From Variovorax sp. dw_308 (GTDB lineage Bacteria; Pseudomonadota; Gammaproteobacteria; Burkholderiales; Burkholderiaceae_C): 64,000 nucleotides of DNA. Under the pieces are notes generated by a model, which saw only the letters and a list, made by a program, of their open reading frames with translations, was not told the DNA's origin and searched no databases. The translations under genes and the position numbers were made by a program. Shown piece by piece: positions 1 through 7,751 of this stretch (its first letter is position 1; the number at the start of each line of letters is the position of its first letter). The DNA lies in the NCBI RefSeq assembly GCF_019207085.1, contig NZ_JAATOM010000003.1:1-64000 (forward strand), read 5' to 3'.

Positions 1-326
1 GCTGCCGTCTTTTCCGGATCCACTCGCTTTGCACGGGTCCGTCTCTCAAGCCCGAATACTGAAGCACCGCCATCGGAACCCCCGTCGACACATCCGCGCC
101 CCCCCAGCGGCCGCCCCTTCGGGCCAGAAGCGTTCCTCGACACCCCGCTACTGCTCGATCATGTCCCGCACTTGCGCGCCAGCGCGGCAAGGTTCAAAGG
201 CTTGGCGATCACCTCCATGCCGCGCTCCAGCAGGCCGTTGCCTGCAGCGGCGCCCCCGCAACGAACTTCGACAAGGAGGCCGGGCCGCTTGCGCCCGGTG
301 TCAGGCCCTGGATCTCCCGGACGCCC
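1..326. repeat. Diverged copy of the 13.29-13.60 kb region
   Basis: No intact gene is seen here. The stretch aligns by eye with the sequence between the porin and the sensor kinase at about 13289-13600. Shared blocks include the start (GCTGCCG.TTTTCC), the phrase TCT.AAGCCCGAAT, a CGACACATCCG.GCC block, and the last 30 or so codons of the kinase receiver domain. The order and orientation of the blocks are the same in both places. This suggests an old segmental duplication or recombination remnant; the left copy is the decayed one. The similarity fades after about position 260, and the rest up to the LysR stop shows nothing recognisable. Confidence 0.7.
148..251 (-). pseudogene. Response-regulator receiver C-terminal fragment
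   Basis: Read on the minus strand, this encodes GNGLLERGMEVIAKPLNLAA followed by LARK. It closely matches the end of the hybrid kinase at 13491-16499 (GNGLLEPGMEVITKPFDIAA), including the conserved KP of receiver domains. Directly after the LARK codons one G is missing relative to the intact copy (AAGTGCGG against AAGGTGCGG), so the frame breaks about seven codons before the original TAG at 148-150. Nothing of the rest of the kinase is present beyond about 251. It is a dead fragment, not a gene. Confidence 0.7.
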
Positions 327-1292
327 TCAGCGCGCCTTTGCCCGTCGCACCGTTTTCCTGGGCGGCAGGTGCACCGCGACCTCTTGCGCCGCTGAAGCAA
401 AGAATGCCCGCACCAGGGCAAACGCACGCTCTGCAGCAGGCACACGTGTTCGGCCGCCCCGCTCGACGATTCCGAGGGTGAGTTCGAGGTCGAGGGCTGG
501 CGCCACGTCGAGCTGGACCACGGTGCCGGCTCGCACGGCAGAGATCACCGCGATGTCCGTCGATGGCGCAATGGCGTCGCTGGCGGTGATGAGGGTGTGA
601 ACGGTGGCGACGTCGTTCGTGCTGGCCGCGAAGTGCTGCTGGAGCGGTAGCGTGAAGCCGTAGAGCTCCGCCATGCGCCGCATCACGGCGTCGTCGGCGT
701 AGCCCGACATGATCAACGGGTACTCGGCGAGGTGTTCGACGGTGACGCGCGCGCGCCCGGCCAGGGGGTGCCGCTTGCGGGCGAACCATCCGAAGGTGCA
801 GGGATACAAGGGCTCGGCGATCAAGTCACGATCGTGCGCGGCGACGCGAACGTCGCCGACGAAGAAATCCAGTTCCTCCCGGCGCAGCGCCGCGGCGAGC
901 ACGTCGGTGCTCTGCACCAGCGTCGTGACATACAGCCCTGGCGCATCGGCCAGCAACCGCAACAACATGGGCCCAAGCAGGTTCAGTGCGATGGAAGAAC
1001 CCATGCCGAACGAGAGAGGACCGTGTTCCCCCGCGCGCATGAGCGCCAGCGAGCGGGCGCCTTCCTTCTCGTCGAACACGATGCTCCTCGCCCGCTGGAC
1101 GTATTCCAGCGCATAAGCGGTGGGGCGAAGTCGGCGGTCCTGCCGATCGAACAGCGGCACACGCAGTTCATCCTCCAGCGCCTGCAGGCTGCGCGACAGG
1201 GCTGGCAGGCTCAGGTGCACGCTATTGGCAGCAGCACTGAGCGAGCCGAGGTCCATGACGGCCAGGAAGTGCCGCAGCTGCCGGGTGTTCAT
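327..1292 (-). CDS. LysR-family transcriptional regulator
   Basis: The protein has 321 residues, the usual LysR length. An N-terminal winged helix-turn-helix occupies about residues 1-60 (MNTRQLRHFLAVMDLGSL, then SAAANSVHLSLPALSRSLQA). A periplasmic-binding-like effector domain follows from about residue 90 to 300. It is divergent from the amidotransferase / metallopeptidase / MFS operon that begins at 1393, and a TTGCG-N5-CGCAA dyad lies in the 100-bp gap. By the usual LysR logic it should autoregulate and control that operon in response to a small-molecule substrate. The effector is unknown. The C-terminus is rich in Arg and Lys. Confidence 0.9.
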   Translation of the reverse strand: MNTRQLRHFLAVMDLGSLSAAANSVHLSLPALSRSLQALEDELRVPLFDRQDRRLRPTAYALEYVQRARSIVFDEKEGARSLALMRAGEHGPLSFGMGSSIALNLLGPMLLRLLADAPGLYVTTLVQSTDVLAAALRREELDFFVGDVRVAAHDRDLIAEPLYPCTFGWFARKRHPLAGRARVTVEHLAEYPLIMSGYADDAVMRRMAELYGFTLPLQQHFAASTNDVATVHTLITASDAIAPSTDIAVISAVRAGTVVQLDVAPALDLELTLGIVERGGRTRVPAAERAFALVRAFFASAAQEVAVHLPPRKTVRRAKAR

Positions 1293-1328
1293 GTCAGTTG
1301 CATGTCTTGCAAGTCATACGAAACTATA

Positions 1329-1343
1329 TTGCGATTTACGCAA
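1329..1343. promoter_or_regulatory. Putative LysR operator (T-N11-A dyad)
   Basis: TTGCGATTTACGCAA is a perfect 5+5 inverted repeat with a 5-nt spacer and contains the T-N11-A signature of LysR sites (TGCG...CGCA, 1330-1342). It lies 36 nt upstream of the LysR start and 49 nt upstream of the ATG at 1393, inside an AT-rich stretch that otherwise high-GC DNA lacks. It most likely serves both divergent promoters. Confidence 0.6.
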
Positions 1344-1392
1344 ATCGAAAGGATTTCTAGACTGCGATTCCCAAGCCGGAAAGCGCACTTCG

Positions 1393-2193
1393 ATGAAGCC
1401 CTTCACCCCTGATTTCCCTGTCTTGCGACCCATGGTCGCCGTCGCATCCGACCGTATCGAGCGTCATGGTCATCCCTCGCACGCGGCGACGCACGGTTAC
1501 TTGCGGGCCGTGGCCAAGGCGGCGCAGGCCATGCCCCTGGTCTTGCCCGCGCTCGGCGACGCGCTGGATGCGGACACGCTCATCGCCTCGATCGACGGCA
1601 TCCTTCTCACAGGCAGCCCCTCGAACGTGGACCCGGCGCGCTACGGTGCACCCAAGCCGCATGCGCCCATGCTGCTGGACCGCGACCGCGATGCCGCCAT
1701 CCTTCCGCTGCTGCCGCGGCTCATCGATGCCGGCGTTCCGGTGTTGGGGATCTGTCGAGGCTTCCAGGAACTCAACGTCGTCTTCGGCGGCACCTTGAAT
1801 CCCGCCGTCCACGAATTGCCCGGCGCGCTCGATCACCGCGAAGGCGATCACGGGCGGCCCATCGAACGCTGGTACGACGACAGCCACGCGCTGCACATCG
1901 TCCCGGGCACCCGCTTGGCGACCCTTGCCGGTGGTACGCATGCCCTCGTCAACTCCCTGCATCACCAAGGCATCGAGCGTCTGGGTCAGGGCCTGCGCGT
2001 CGAGGCCAGGGCCCCGGACGGCCTTGTCGAGGCGTTCTCCATCGAGGCCGCGCCCCAGTTCACGCTGGCGGTGCAGTGGCACCCCGAGATGCGCATCGAC
2101 GACAGCCCGTTTGCGCACGCCATCTTCGCCGCCTTCGGCGAGGCCTGCCGGACGCGCCAGCAGCAGCGCCTCGGCGCCACGGCCACCGCCTGA
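1393..2193 (+). CDS. Class I glutamine amidotransferase-like gamma-glutamyl hydrolase (PuuD type)
   Basis: This 266-residue protein belongs to the peptidase C26 / PuuD group, which hydrolyses gamma-glutamyl amides. The catalytic triad is visible: nucleophile Cys121 in GICRGFQE, with His220 and Glu222 in QWHPE. The early LLTGSPSNV motif (about 71-79) is also typical. The frame stays open upstream to 1120, but the ATG at 1393 fits the family N-terminus and sits just after the LysR dyad. It is first in an operon with a DUF2817 metallopeptidase and an MFS carrier. That suggests hydrolysis of an imported gamma-glutamyl or amide compound; the actual substrate is not shown. Confidence 0.85.
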   Translation: MKPFTPDFPVLRPMVAVASDRIERHGHPSHAATHGYLRAVAKAAQAMPLVLPALGDALDADTLIASIDGILLTGSPSNVDPARYGAPKPHAPMLLDRDRDAAILPLLPRLIDAGVPVLGICRGFQELNVVFGGTLNPAVHELPGALDHREGDHGRPIERWYDDSHALHIVPGTRLATLAGGTHALVNSLHHQGIERLGQGLRVEARAPDGLVEAFSIEAAPQFTLAVQWHPEMRIDDSPFAHAIFAAFGEACRTRQQQRLGATATA

Positions 2194-2234
2194 TCCCCAC
2201 GACTACCACACAACGACTACGGAGACATCGAAAC

Positions 2235-3344
2235 ATGAACGACACCCAGGTCATCGACCTGTTCAGCCCCGACTACGCCCAGGCCCGCCGCAAATTCATG
2301 CAGGCCGCGCAGGCGCGTGGCCTGTCCGTGGACAGCCACATGCTGCCCTTGCCCGGCGCGCAGGGCGAAGTTCTCGCCACCGACGTGGTGCTGGACGGCC
2401 CGGCCGATGCATCCAGGATGCTCATCGTCATCAGTGGCGTCCATGGGGTGGAAGGTTTCTGCGGCTCGGCCATCCAGACCGGCATGTTGCGCATGGGAGG
2501 CGCCGTGCTTCCGAGCGACACGTCGGTGCTGTACGTGCACGCGGTCAATCCCTACGGCTTTTCGCACCTGCGCCGCGCGACGCAGGAAAACATCGACCTC
2601 AATCGCAACTTCGTCGACTTCACGAAGCCGCTGCCGATCAACTCCGGCTATGGCGAGATCCACGACTCGCTGTTGCCCACGCAATGGCCACCGCTGCCCG
2701 ACAACGAGGCCCGCATTGCCGAATACCGCGAACGCCACGGCGTCCGCGGCCTGCAGCGGGCGATATCGCTCGGCCAGCACAGCCATGCTGACGGCCTGCA
2801 CTATGGCGGGCTGGAACCGGCGTGGAGCAACAAGACCTTTCGGAGCATCCTGCGCCGCTACGCCACGCAAGTACGACAGCTGGCCTCCATCGACATCCAT
2901 ACCGGCCTCGGCCCCTACGGCGTGGGCGAGCGCATCTTTGCCAGCATGGATGAAGACCCGGCGGTGCTCGCAAGCGGCAGGCGCTGGTGGGGTGAGCTGA
3001 CATCGGTCACCACCGGCACCTCGACCAGCATCCCGCTGACCGGCCCGATCCAGTGCGCGCTCACCGACGAGTGCCCGCAGGCCCGCCACGTGGGCATCTG
3101 CCTGGAATACGGCACGTACCCGATGGAGCGCGTCAGCGCCGCCATGCGTGCCGAGCACTGGCTGCATCGCCATGGCAGCGGCGACACGGCACAAGCTACC
3201 GGCATCCAGCAGGAAATGAAGGATGCCTTCTATCCCGATGAGCCCGACTGGAAGCACACGGTATGGCAGCAAGGCTCGCAAGTCTGCCTGCAGGCCTTGC
3301 GCGGCCTGCAGGAAGACGCGGCCCTGCCATCGCTTGCCACCTGA
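2235..3344 (+). CDS. DUF2817 family M14-like zinc metallopeptidase
   Basis: The protein has 369 residues. It carries the carboxypeptidase-like zinc site of the DUF2817 family: His70 and Glu73 in SGVHGVEGF, His222 in IDIHTGLG, and Glu291 in CLEYGTYP as the likely catalytic glutamate. DLNRNF (121-126) is the usual substrate-binding patch. No signal peptide is seen, so it should act in the cytoplasm. The start at 2235 was chosen because a GGAGACA ribosome binding site precedes it and the longer upstream frame lies over the preceding gene. It follows the gamma-glutamyl hydrolase by 41 nt, implying stepwise amide or peptide bond hydrolysis of one substrate. The true substrate is unknown. Confidence 0.85.
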   Translation: MNDTQVIDLFSPDYAQARRKFMQAAQARGLSVDSHMLPLPGAQGEVLATDVVLDGPADASRMLIVISGVHGVEGFCGSAIQTGMLRMGGAVLPSDTSVLYVHAVNPYGFSHLRRATQENIDLNRNFVDFTKPLPINSGYGEIHDSLLPTQWPPLPDNEARIAEYRERHGVRGLQRAISLGQHSHADGLHYGGLEPAWSNKTFRSILRRYATQVRQLASIDIHTGLGPYGVGERIFASMDEDPAVLASGRRWWGELTSVTTGTSTSIPLTGPIQCALTDECPQARHVGICLEYGTYPMERVSAAMRAEHWLHRHGSGDTAQATGIQQEMKDAFYPDEPDWKHTVWQQGSQVCLQALRGLQEDAALPSLAT

Positions 3345-3376
3345 CCCCACAAGACCTACTACACGGAGACATCCCC

Positions 3377-4717
3377 ATGAGTGCAACGACACTGGCGCGC
3401 AGCGAAAGCATGCGCGAATTCCCCCCCTCCATCGAGGCCGCCAGCAGCGCGCCGTCGGCCGGCCCGTCCATCAGCCGCAAGGCGGTGGCGGCGGCCGTGG
3501 CCGGCAATGCGCTGGAGTTCTACGACTTCGTGATCTACGCCTACTTCGCTGTCTACATCGGCAAGACCTTCTTTCCGGTCGCCGGCGAATTCGGGAGCCT
3601 CATGGTCGCGGTGGCGACCTTCGGCGTGGGCTTCTTTACCCGCCCGCTCGGCGGCGTGCTGATCGGCGCTTTTGCAGACAAGGTGGGCCGCAAGCCCGCG
3701 ATGATCCTGACCGTGACCCTCATCACCGTGGGCACCCTGGGCCTGGCGGCCACGCCCAGCTACGCCAGCATCGGTATCGCCGCGCCCATCATCGTGGTCT
3801 TCTGCCGCCTGCTGCAAGGGCTTGCCCTGGGCGGCGAGGTGGGTCCGGCCACGTCACTGCTAATCGAGGCGGCACCGCCCGGCAAGCGCGCCTTCTATTC
3901 GAGCTGGCAGATCGCCAGCCAGGGATTGGCAGTGACGGTGGGCGGCATCTTCGGTGTCACGCTGTCGCTGGTGCTTTCGCAGGAGCAGCTCGCAACCTGG
4001 GGCTGGCGCATTCCGTTCCTTTTCAGCCTGGTGCTGGTGCCCATCGCTATCTACATCCGGCGCAGCCTCCCCGAGACCCACGGCGGCGACACCGAGCGCA
4101 GTGGCGCCTCGATCGTCGGCGCCGTGTTTCGCAAGCACGGCCGCATCCTGTGGCTGGGGGTCTTTGCGACGGCCTCCACCGCCGTGGCCTCGCAAGTCGG
4201 CAACTACATGGTGACCTATGCGGTGCAGGTTCTCAAGCTGCCCGCCGCGCTGGCGCAAGGCAGTGTGCTGGTGGGCGGCGCCACGACATTCGCTTTTGCG
4301 CTTGTTGGCGGCCTCTTGTGTGATCGCTACGGCCGGCGCGTCGTCAACATGCTGCCGAGGCTGGCGCTGATGCTGTCGATCGTTCCGCTCTTCATGTGGC
4401 TCTCGGGAGCGCCTGGTGCGGCCACCCTGCTCACCGTGTCCGCACTCCTGGCGGCGCTCACGGCCGTGTTCGGAACGGCAGGTCTGGTACAGGTACCCGA
4501 ACTGTTGCCCATCGCCGTGCGCAGCACGGGTCTCTCGCTCGTCTATGCCATCGGCACTTCGCTGTTCGGCGGCACCACGCAGTTCGTCGTCACCTGGCTG
4601 CTGGCCGTCACGCACAACCCGATGGCGCCGGCCTGGTACGTCGTCGCGATGAGCGCCGTGAGCCTTGTTGCGATGTGGATGTTGCCGGAGTCGCGCAACG
4701 TCGACGTGAGTCGCTGA
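3377..4717 (+). CDS. MFS metabolite:H+ symporter (ProP/ShiA-like)
   Basis: This 446-residue inner-membrane protein shows about 12 hydrophobic segments and the sugar-porter-like MHS signature. GNALEFYDF (about 43-51) opens the first helix, and DKVGRKPAM lies in the loop between helices 2 and 3. A second DRYGRR copy sits after helix 8. ProP/ShiA relatives import osmolytes, shikimate, citrate or similar acids with protons. The ATG at 3377 has a GGAGACA site just upstream. Third in its operon, it probably brings in the compound handled by the two hydrolases. Confidence 0.85.
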   Translation: MSATTLARSESMREFPPSIEAASSAPSAGPSISRKAVAAAVAGNALEFYDFVIYAYFAVYIGKTFFPVAGEFGSLMVAVATFGVGFFTRPLGGVLIGAFADKVGRKPAMILTVTLITVGTLGLAATPSYASIGIAAPIIVVFCRLLQGLALGGEVGPATSLLIEAAPPGKRAFYSSWQIASQGLAVTVGGIFGVTLSLVLSQEQLATWGWRIPFLFSLVLVPIAIYIRRSLPETHGGDTERSGASIVGAVFRKHGRILWLGVFATASTAVASQVGNYMVTYAVQVLKLPAALAQGSVLVGGATTFAFALVGGLLCDRYGRRVVNMLPRLALMLSIVPLFMWLSGAPGAATLLTVSALLAALTAVFGTAGLVQVPELLPIAVRSTGLSLVYAIGTSLFGGTTQFVVTWLLAVTHNPMAPAWYVVAMSAVSLVAMWMLPESRNVDVSR

Positions 4718-5117
4718 ACTGCAGCCTGGCCGTTACGCCTGCGAAAGACCGCCAGCTACCGCATGCTGACCGCGCGCGCTCGTGGCCATGGGCAACAGTT
4801 CGCCCGAGGTCCGCAAGAACCTGGAGGCCAGCGGGCCGATCATCCAGAGCTGGTGCAGGTGTCGGGCGCGACGGTCGATTGAGTTGCCTGAGCGCATGCC
4901 TGCCCCGCAACGAGGAGGCCTGCAAGGAACCCGGCGCCAAGCTCGTCGCAAAAGCGCCGCTCAGCGACGAGGCCGGACCTTGGCGATTGCGTGGATCGTG
5001 GGTGTCGCTGATGGGCCCGTTGTCGACGGTCGGGAATGAGTTCTGAACGCCAGCTATGCAGCCGAAAGCGCCCGTTGCGCCGGATGACTTGAACTTTCTC
5101 CGCCAACTACAGTAACT
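4718..5117. other. Gene-free stretch, no recognisable content
   Basis: After the MFS stop codon there is no credible gene. Open frames are short, lack ribosome binding sites and give compositionally odd proteins. The DNA is visibly less coding-like than its surroundings and abuts the transposase relic, so it is probably eroded gene debris, but I could not identify the origin. Confidence 0.5.
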
Positions 5118-5350
5118 GGAATCCTGGGGCTGTAAATGTCGCCGCCCGAGGATGCGTTGATGCTGTGCTGCGGCGAAAAGAGCCAGGTGCGGGCGCTGTA
5201 CCACGCGCTGCCCGGGCTGCCCGCTAAAGAAGGGGCGTGCGGCCACCACGACGTACGATCACAAGCGCAATGGCACGACCAACTTGTTTGCCGCGCTAAA
5301 CGTGTTGGTCGGCCAAGTCATCGGACAGTGCCAGCAGCCTCACCCACATC
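5118..5350 (+). pseudogene. IS630-family transposase relic (internal fragment)
   Basis: Translation gives GILGL-stop-MSPPEDALMLC then CGEKSQVRALYHALPGLP, close to the DDE catalytic-core segment of IS630 transposases (usually GLY.NPPE.ALVLCVDEKSQ). An in-frame TAA at 5133-5135 replaces the expected tyrosine codon. A one-base insertion near 5219-5221 then shifts the frame; the other frame continues PLKKGRAATTTYDHKRNGTT and LFAALNVLVGQVIGQCQQ. The first catalytic Asp of VDEKS is read as Gly. Both ends are missing and no terminal inverted repeats were found, so the element is dead. Confidence 0.75.
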
Positions 5351-5550
5351 GAGTGATTGCCGTTTCTGCGCCAAATCCGAATCGACGGGCGGCGGCTTCC
5401 AGAACGCGCACGCCTTCGGGCATGACGCTGGCGCTGCCAATGGAAGGCATGCAACGCGAAATCGGACTGACCACAAGAACAGGCGCAAGCCTTTCGGCTG
5501 CCGCGCTCTCCCTCATGGAGCAGATTCGCACGTCGGCCCGAAAATCCTGA
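5351..5550 (+). pseudogene. LysR-type regulator C-terminal relic
   Basis: Directly after the transposase fragment, an open frame reads ALPMEGMQREIGLTTRTGAS followed by LSAAALSLMEQIRTSARKS and a TGA. This is the typical final strand and helix of a LysR effector domain (the REIGLTTR...LSPAA..LMEQ pattern). The DNA-binding domain and most of the effector domain are absent. It probably represents a regulator truncated by the transposon or a linked deletion. It runs toward the ModA-like gene, which the intact regulator may once have flanked. Confidence 0.55.
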
Positions 5551-5586
5551 ATCATCCAAACTTCGGCCCTCGCGGGAGCACACCTC

Positions 5587-6279
5587 ATGAACAGCGCAAC
5601 GATCCACATCATTTCGTCGATGGCCACGCGCCAGGTGCTCGGTGAATTGGCCGATGCATGGCAGCGGCGCACGCACGACAGCGTGCGCGTGGAATCTGTG
5701 GGCGGTGTCGACGCCGCGAAGCGCGTCCAGATCGGAGAGGCATTCGACATCGCAGTGTTGGCTTCGGACGCGATCGGCAAGCTTGTCGCTGCCGGCAAGC
5801 TGGTCGCCGGCAGCGAAGTGGCGCTGGCGCATTCCGGCGTGGCGGTCGCTGTCCGCGCGGGTGTGCCGGCGCCGGACATCACTTCCGAAGCTGCCTTGCG
5901 CAATGCCGTGCTGGCGTCGCCGAACATCGGCTATTCGACCGGGCCGAGCGGCGTGGCCTTGATTGCGCTGTTCGAGCGGTGGGGCATTGCAGAGGCGTTG
6001 CAGCAGCGCCTCGTGCAGGCACCGGCGGGTGTACCGGTCGGAACCCTGATCGCGAATGGGGCGGTCGCACTGGGCTTCCAGCAGCTTGGCGAATTGATGC
6101 GTCTGGACGGGATCGACATCGTCGGTCCGCTGCCAGATGCCATCCAGATCACGACCACGTTCTCGGCGGCCATGGTGACCGGATCGACGCAAGTCGATGC
6201 GGTACGGCAACTGCTGGCCTTCATGATCTCCGCCGACGCGGCTGCCACGAAGCGGCGTCACGGCATGGAACCCGCCTGA
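5587..6279 (+). CDS. ModA-like substrate-binding protein without a signal peptide
   Basis: The 230-residue product has the type II periplasmic-binding fold of the molybdate-binding / extracellular solute-binding group: a HIISSMATRQVLGELA start, a GEAFDIAVLASDAIGKL strand-turn (about 50-66), GYSTGPSGVA near 118-127, and a C-terminal helix. It differs from true ModA in starting at the first beta strand with no secretion signal. No modB or modC gene is near. It may therefore be a cytoplasmic sensor-like binding protein or a protein that has lost export. The ATG follows a weak GGAGCACACCTC. Confidence 0.7.
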   Translation: MNSATIHIISSMATRQVLGELADAWQRRTHDSVRVESVGGVDAAKRVQIGEAFDIAVLASDAIGKLVAAGKLVAGSEVALAHSGVAVAVRAGVPAPDITSEAALRNAVLASPNIGYSTGPSGVALIALFERWGIAEALQQRLVQAPAGVPVGTLIANGAVALGFQQLGELMRLDGIDIVGPLPDAIQITTTFSAAMVTGSTQVDAVRQLLAFMISADAAATKRRHGMEPA

Positions 6280-6292
6280 ATTCTTCGAAGGT

Positions 6293-7576
6293 CTACGTCT
6301 GGGTGTGGAAGTCAGGAAGACTTGCCACCACACCGCCGATCTCCTGCATCAATGCCCGCGCTCCCGGCGAAGGGAATGCGCCGGGGCGCTGAGTGAGGCC
6401 GATCTGGCGCTTTGTCTGTTCGAGAGGAAAGTCCAGCACGACAAGGCTGCCGTCGCGAATCTCGTAGTGCAGCTGATGCGCGGAGATTGCGGTCAGCATG
6501 TCGCTCTCGAGCAGCAAGCCGCGCAGTACCGCCAGGTCGCCAGTTTCTACAGCGGGCTCGGGCAGCGACTGATTTGCCTGCGAGAAGAATCGCTCGATGA
6601 GTTCGCGCGAAGGCGAGCCGCGCCGCGAGAGCGCCCACGTGGCACGGCGGAGGGTGTCGAAGTCGATGCGCGGCTCCAGTGCGAGCGGATGGCCCGCACG
6701 GGCAATGACCGAGATGCGGTCCTCGAAGAGCGCTTGCTGTTGCAGGTCCCTGGCCTCGTCGGCATGGCGGAGCGCGCCGAGGATGAAGTCGATGTCGCCA
6801 CTGCGCAAGGAAGCTGCGAGCGCGTCGTAAGGGCTCTCTACGGTCGTGACGTGCAGCAGCGGGTGGCGCGCGAGCAGCGACGCAACGGCCAGCGGAAGGA
6901 TGCGTGTGCGACCCAGCGGCAGCGCCCCGACGTGCACGGTGCCTTGCAGCGTGCCTTCGCTGGCCGCGATGTCGGGGCCGATATGGCGCAGTTCCGCAAG
7001 CACCCGCTTAAAGTAGAACGCGGCGATCTCGCCGGCCTGCGTCGGCGCGAGTCCGCGTGCCGAGCGATCGAAGAGAGCGACCCCGAGCCCGTCCTCGAGC
7101 GCCTTCAGGGCGGCGCTGATGCCCGGCTGCGTGATGCCGAACTCGCGCGCGACCGCGGGCATGTTGCGCTTCTCCGCGAGACTCGCGATGACCGCCAGGC
7201 GCCGGCCATTCAGGATCGAGCCGAAGAGCGAGTGAACGTCGGTCGACGCACCCGTGCCTCCGCGCGCGACAAGCTGGGCGCGGGCGTCCTCGAACTCCCG
7301 TTCGATCCGTCGTGCGCGAACCAGCACCAGCTCGCCATACGAATTGATCGCCATCCCGCGAGCCTGCCGATCGAAGAGCGGCCTGCCCAGTGCCCCCTCG
7401 AGTTCGGAGATGGATCGCGTCACGCCTGAAGGAACGCGGTACAGGGCCTCCGCAGCGCCGGAAACGCTGCCGGCCGCGGCAACGGCCGAGAACGAACGCA
7501 GGTGCCGAAGGTTGATCTCCAGCGCGTCGGTGTGCCTCGGCTCGATAACTTTGTGTGGATGGCTGTCTTGCTGCAC
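6293..7576 (-). CDS. LysR-type regulator with two N-terminal HTH domains
   Basis: At 427 residues this is about 120 longer than a normal LysR protein because the DNA-binding domain is present twice. The first copy is at about 22-81 (LRHLRSFSAVAAAGSVSGAA ... RPLFDRQARG), the second at about 124-182 (LAVIASLAEKRNMPAVAREF ... VALFDRSARGLAPTQAG). The effector domain runs from about 210 to 410. It is divergent from ligJ, with a perfect 14-bp palindrome between them, so it very likely regulates the ligJ-ligK-ligI-transporter-porin unit. The effector would be an intermediate of protocatechuate or gallate 4,5-cleavage; this is inference from position. Confidence 0.88.
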   Translation of the reverse strand: MQQDSHPHKVIEPRHTDALEINLRHLRSFSAVAAAGSVSGAAEALYRVPSGVTRSISELEGALGRPLFDRQARGMAINSYGELVLVRARRIEREFEDARAQLVARGGTGASTDVHSLFGSILNGRRLAVIASLAEKRNMPAVAREFGITQPGISAALKALEDGLGVALFDRSARGLAPTQAGEIAAFYFKRVLAELRHIGPDIAASEGTLQGTVHVGALPLGRTRILPLAVASLLARHPLLHVTTVESPYDALAASLRSGDIDFILGALRHADEARDLQQQALFEDRISVIARAGHPLALEPRIDFDTLRRATWALSRRGSPSRELIERFFSQANQSLPEPAVETGDLAVLRGLLLESDMLTAISAHQLHYEIRDGSLVVLDFPLEQTKRQIGLTQRPGAFPSPGARALMQEIGGVVASLPDFHTQT

Positions 7577-7615
7577 GGTGGCAAATCATCCTCGTGAGCA
7601 CGATCTCAGTGCATC

Positions 7616-7629
7616 TAGGGTTAACCCTA
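7616..7629. promoter_or_regulatory. Palindromic operator between lysR and ligJ
   Basis: TAGGGTTAACCCTA is a perfect 14-nt palindrome, 39 nt upstream of the LysR start and 122 nt upstream of the ligJ ATG. It is followed by an AT-rich run (TTAAATAAAAAAG) suited to a promoter. It is the most likely binding site of the tandem-HTH LysR protein. Confidence 0.55.
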
Positions 7630-7751
7630 TTAAATAAAAAAGTCTGATGGCAGCGCAACGCGAACTCACCCCACGCGCGACCGCTTGAAAACACACTGGC
7701 GCCACGCCTTCAGAAGGCCCCCACCTCCAATCCACCAACCACTTCATTCCA

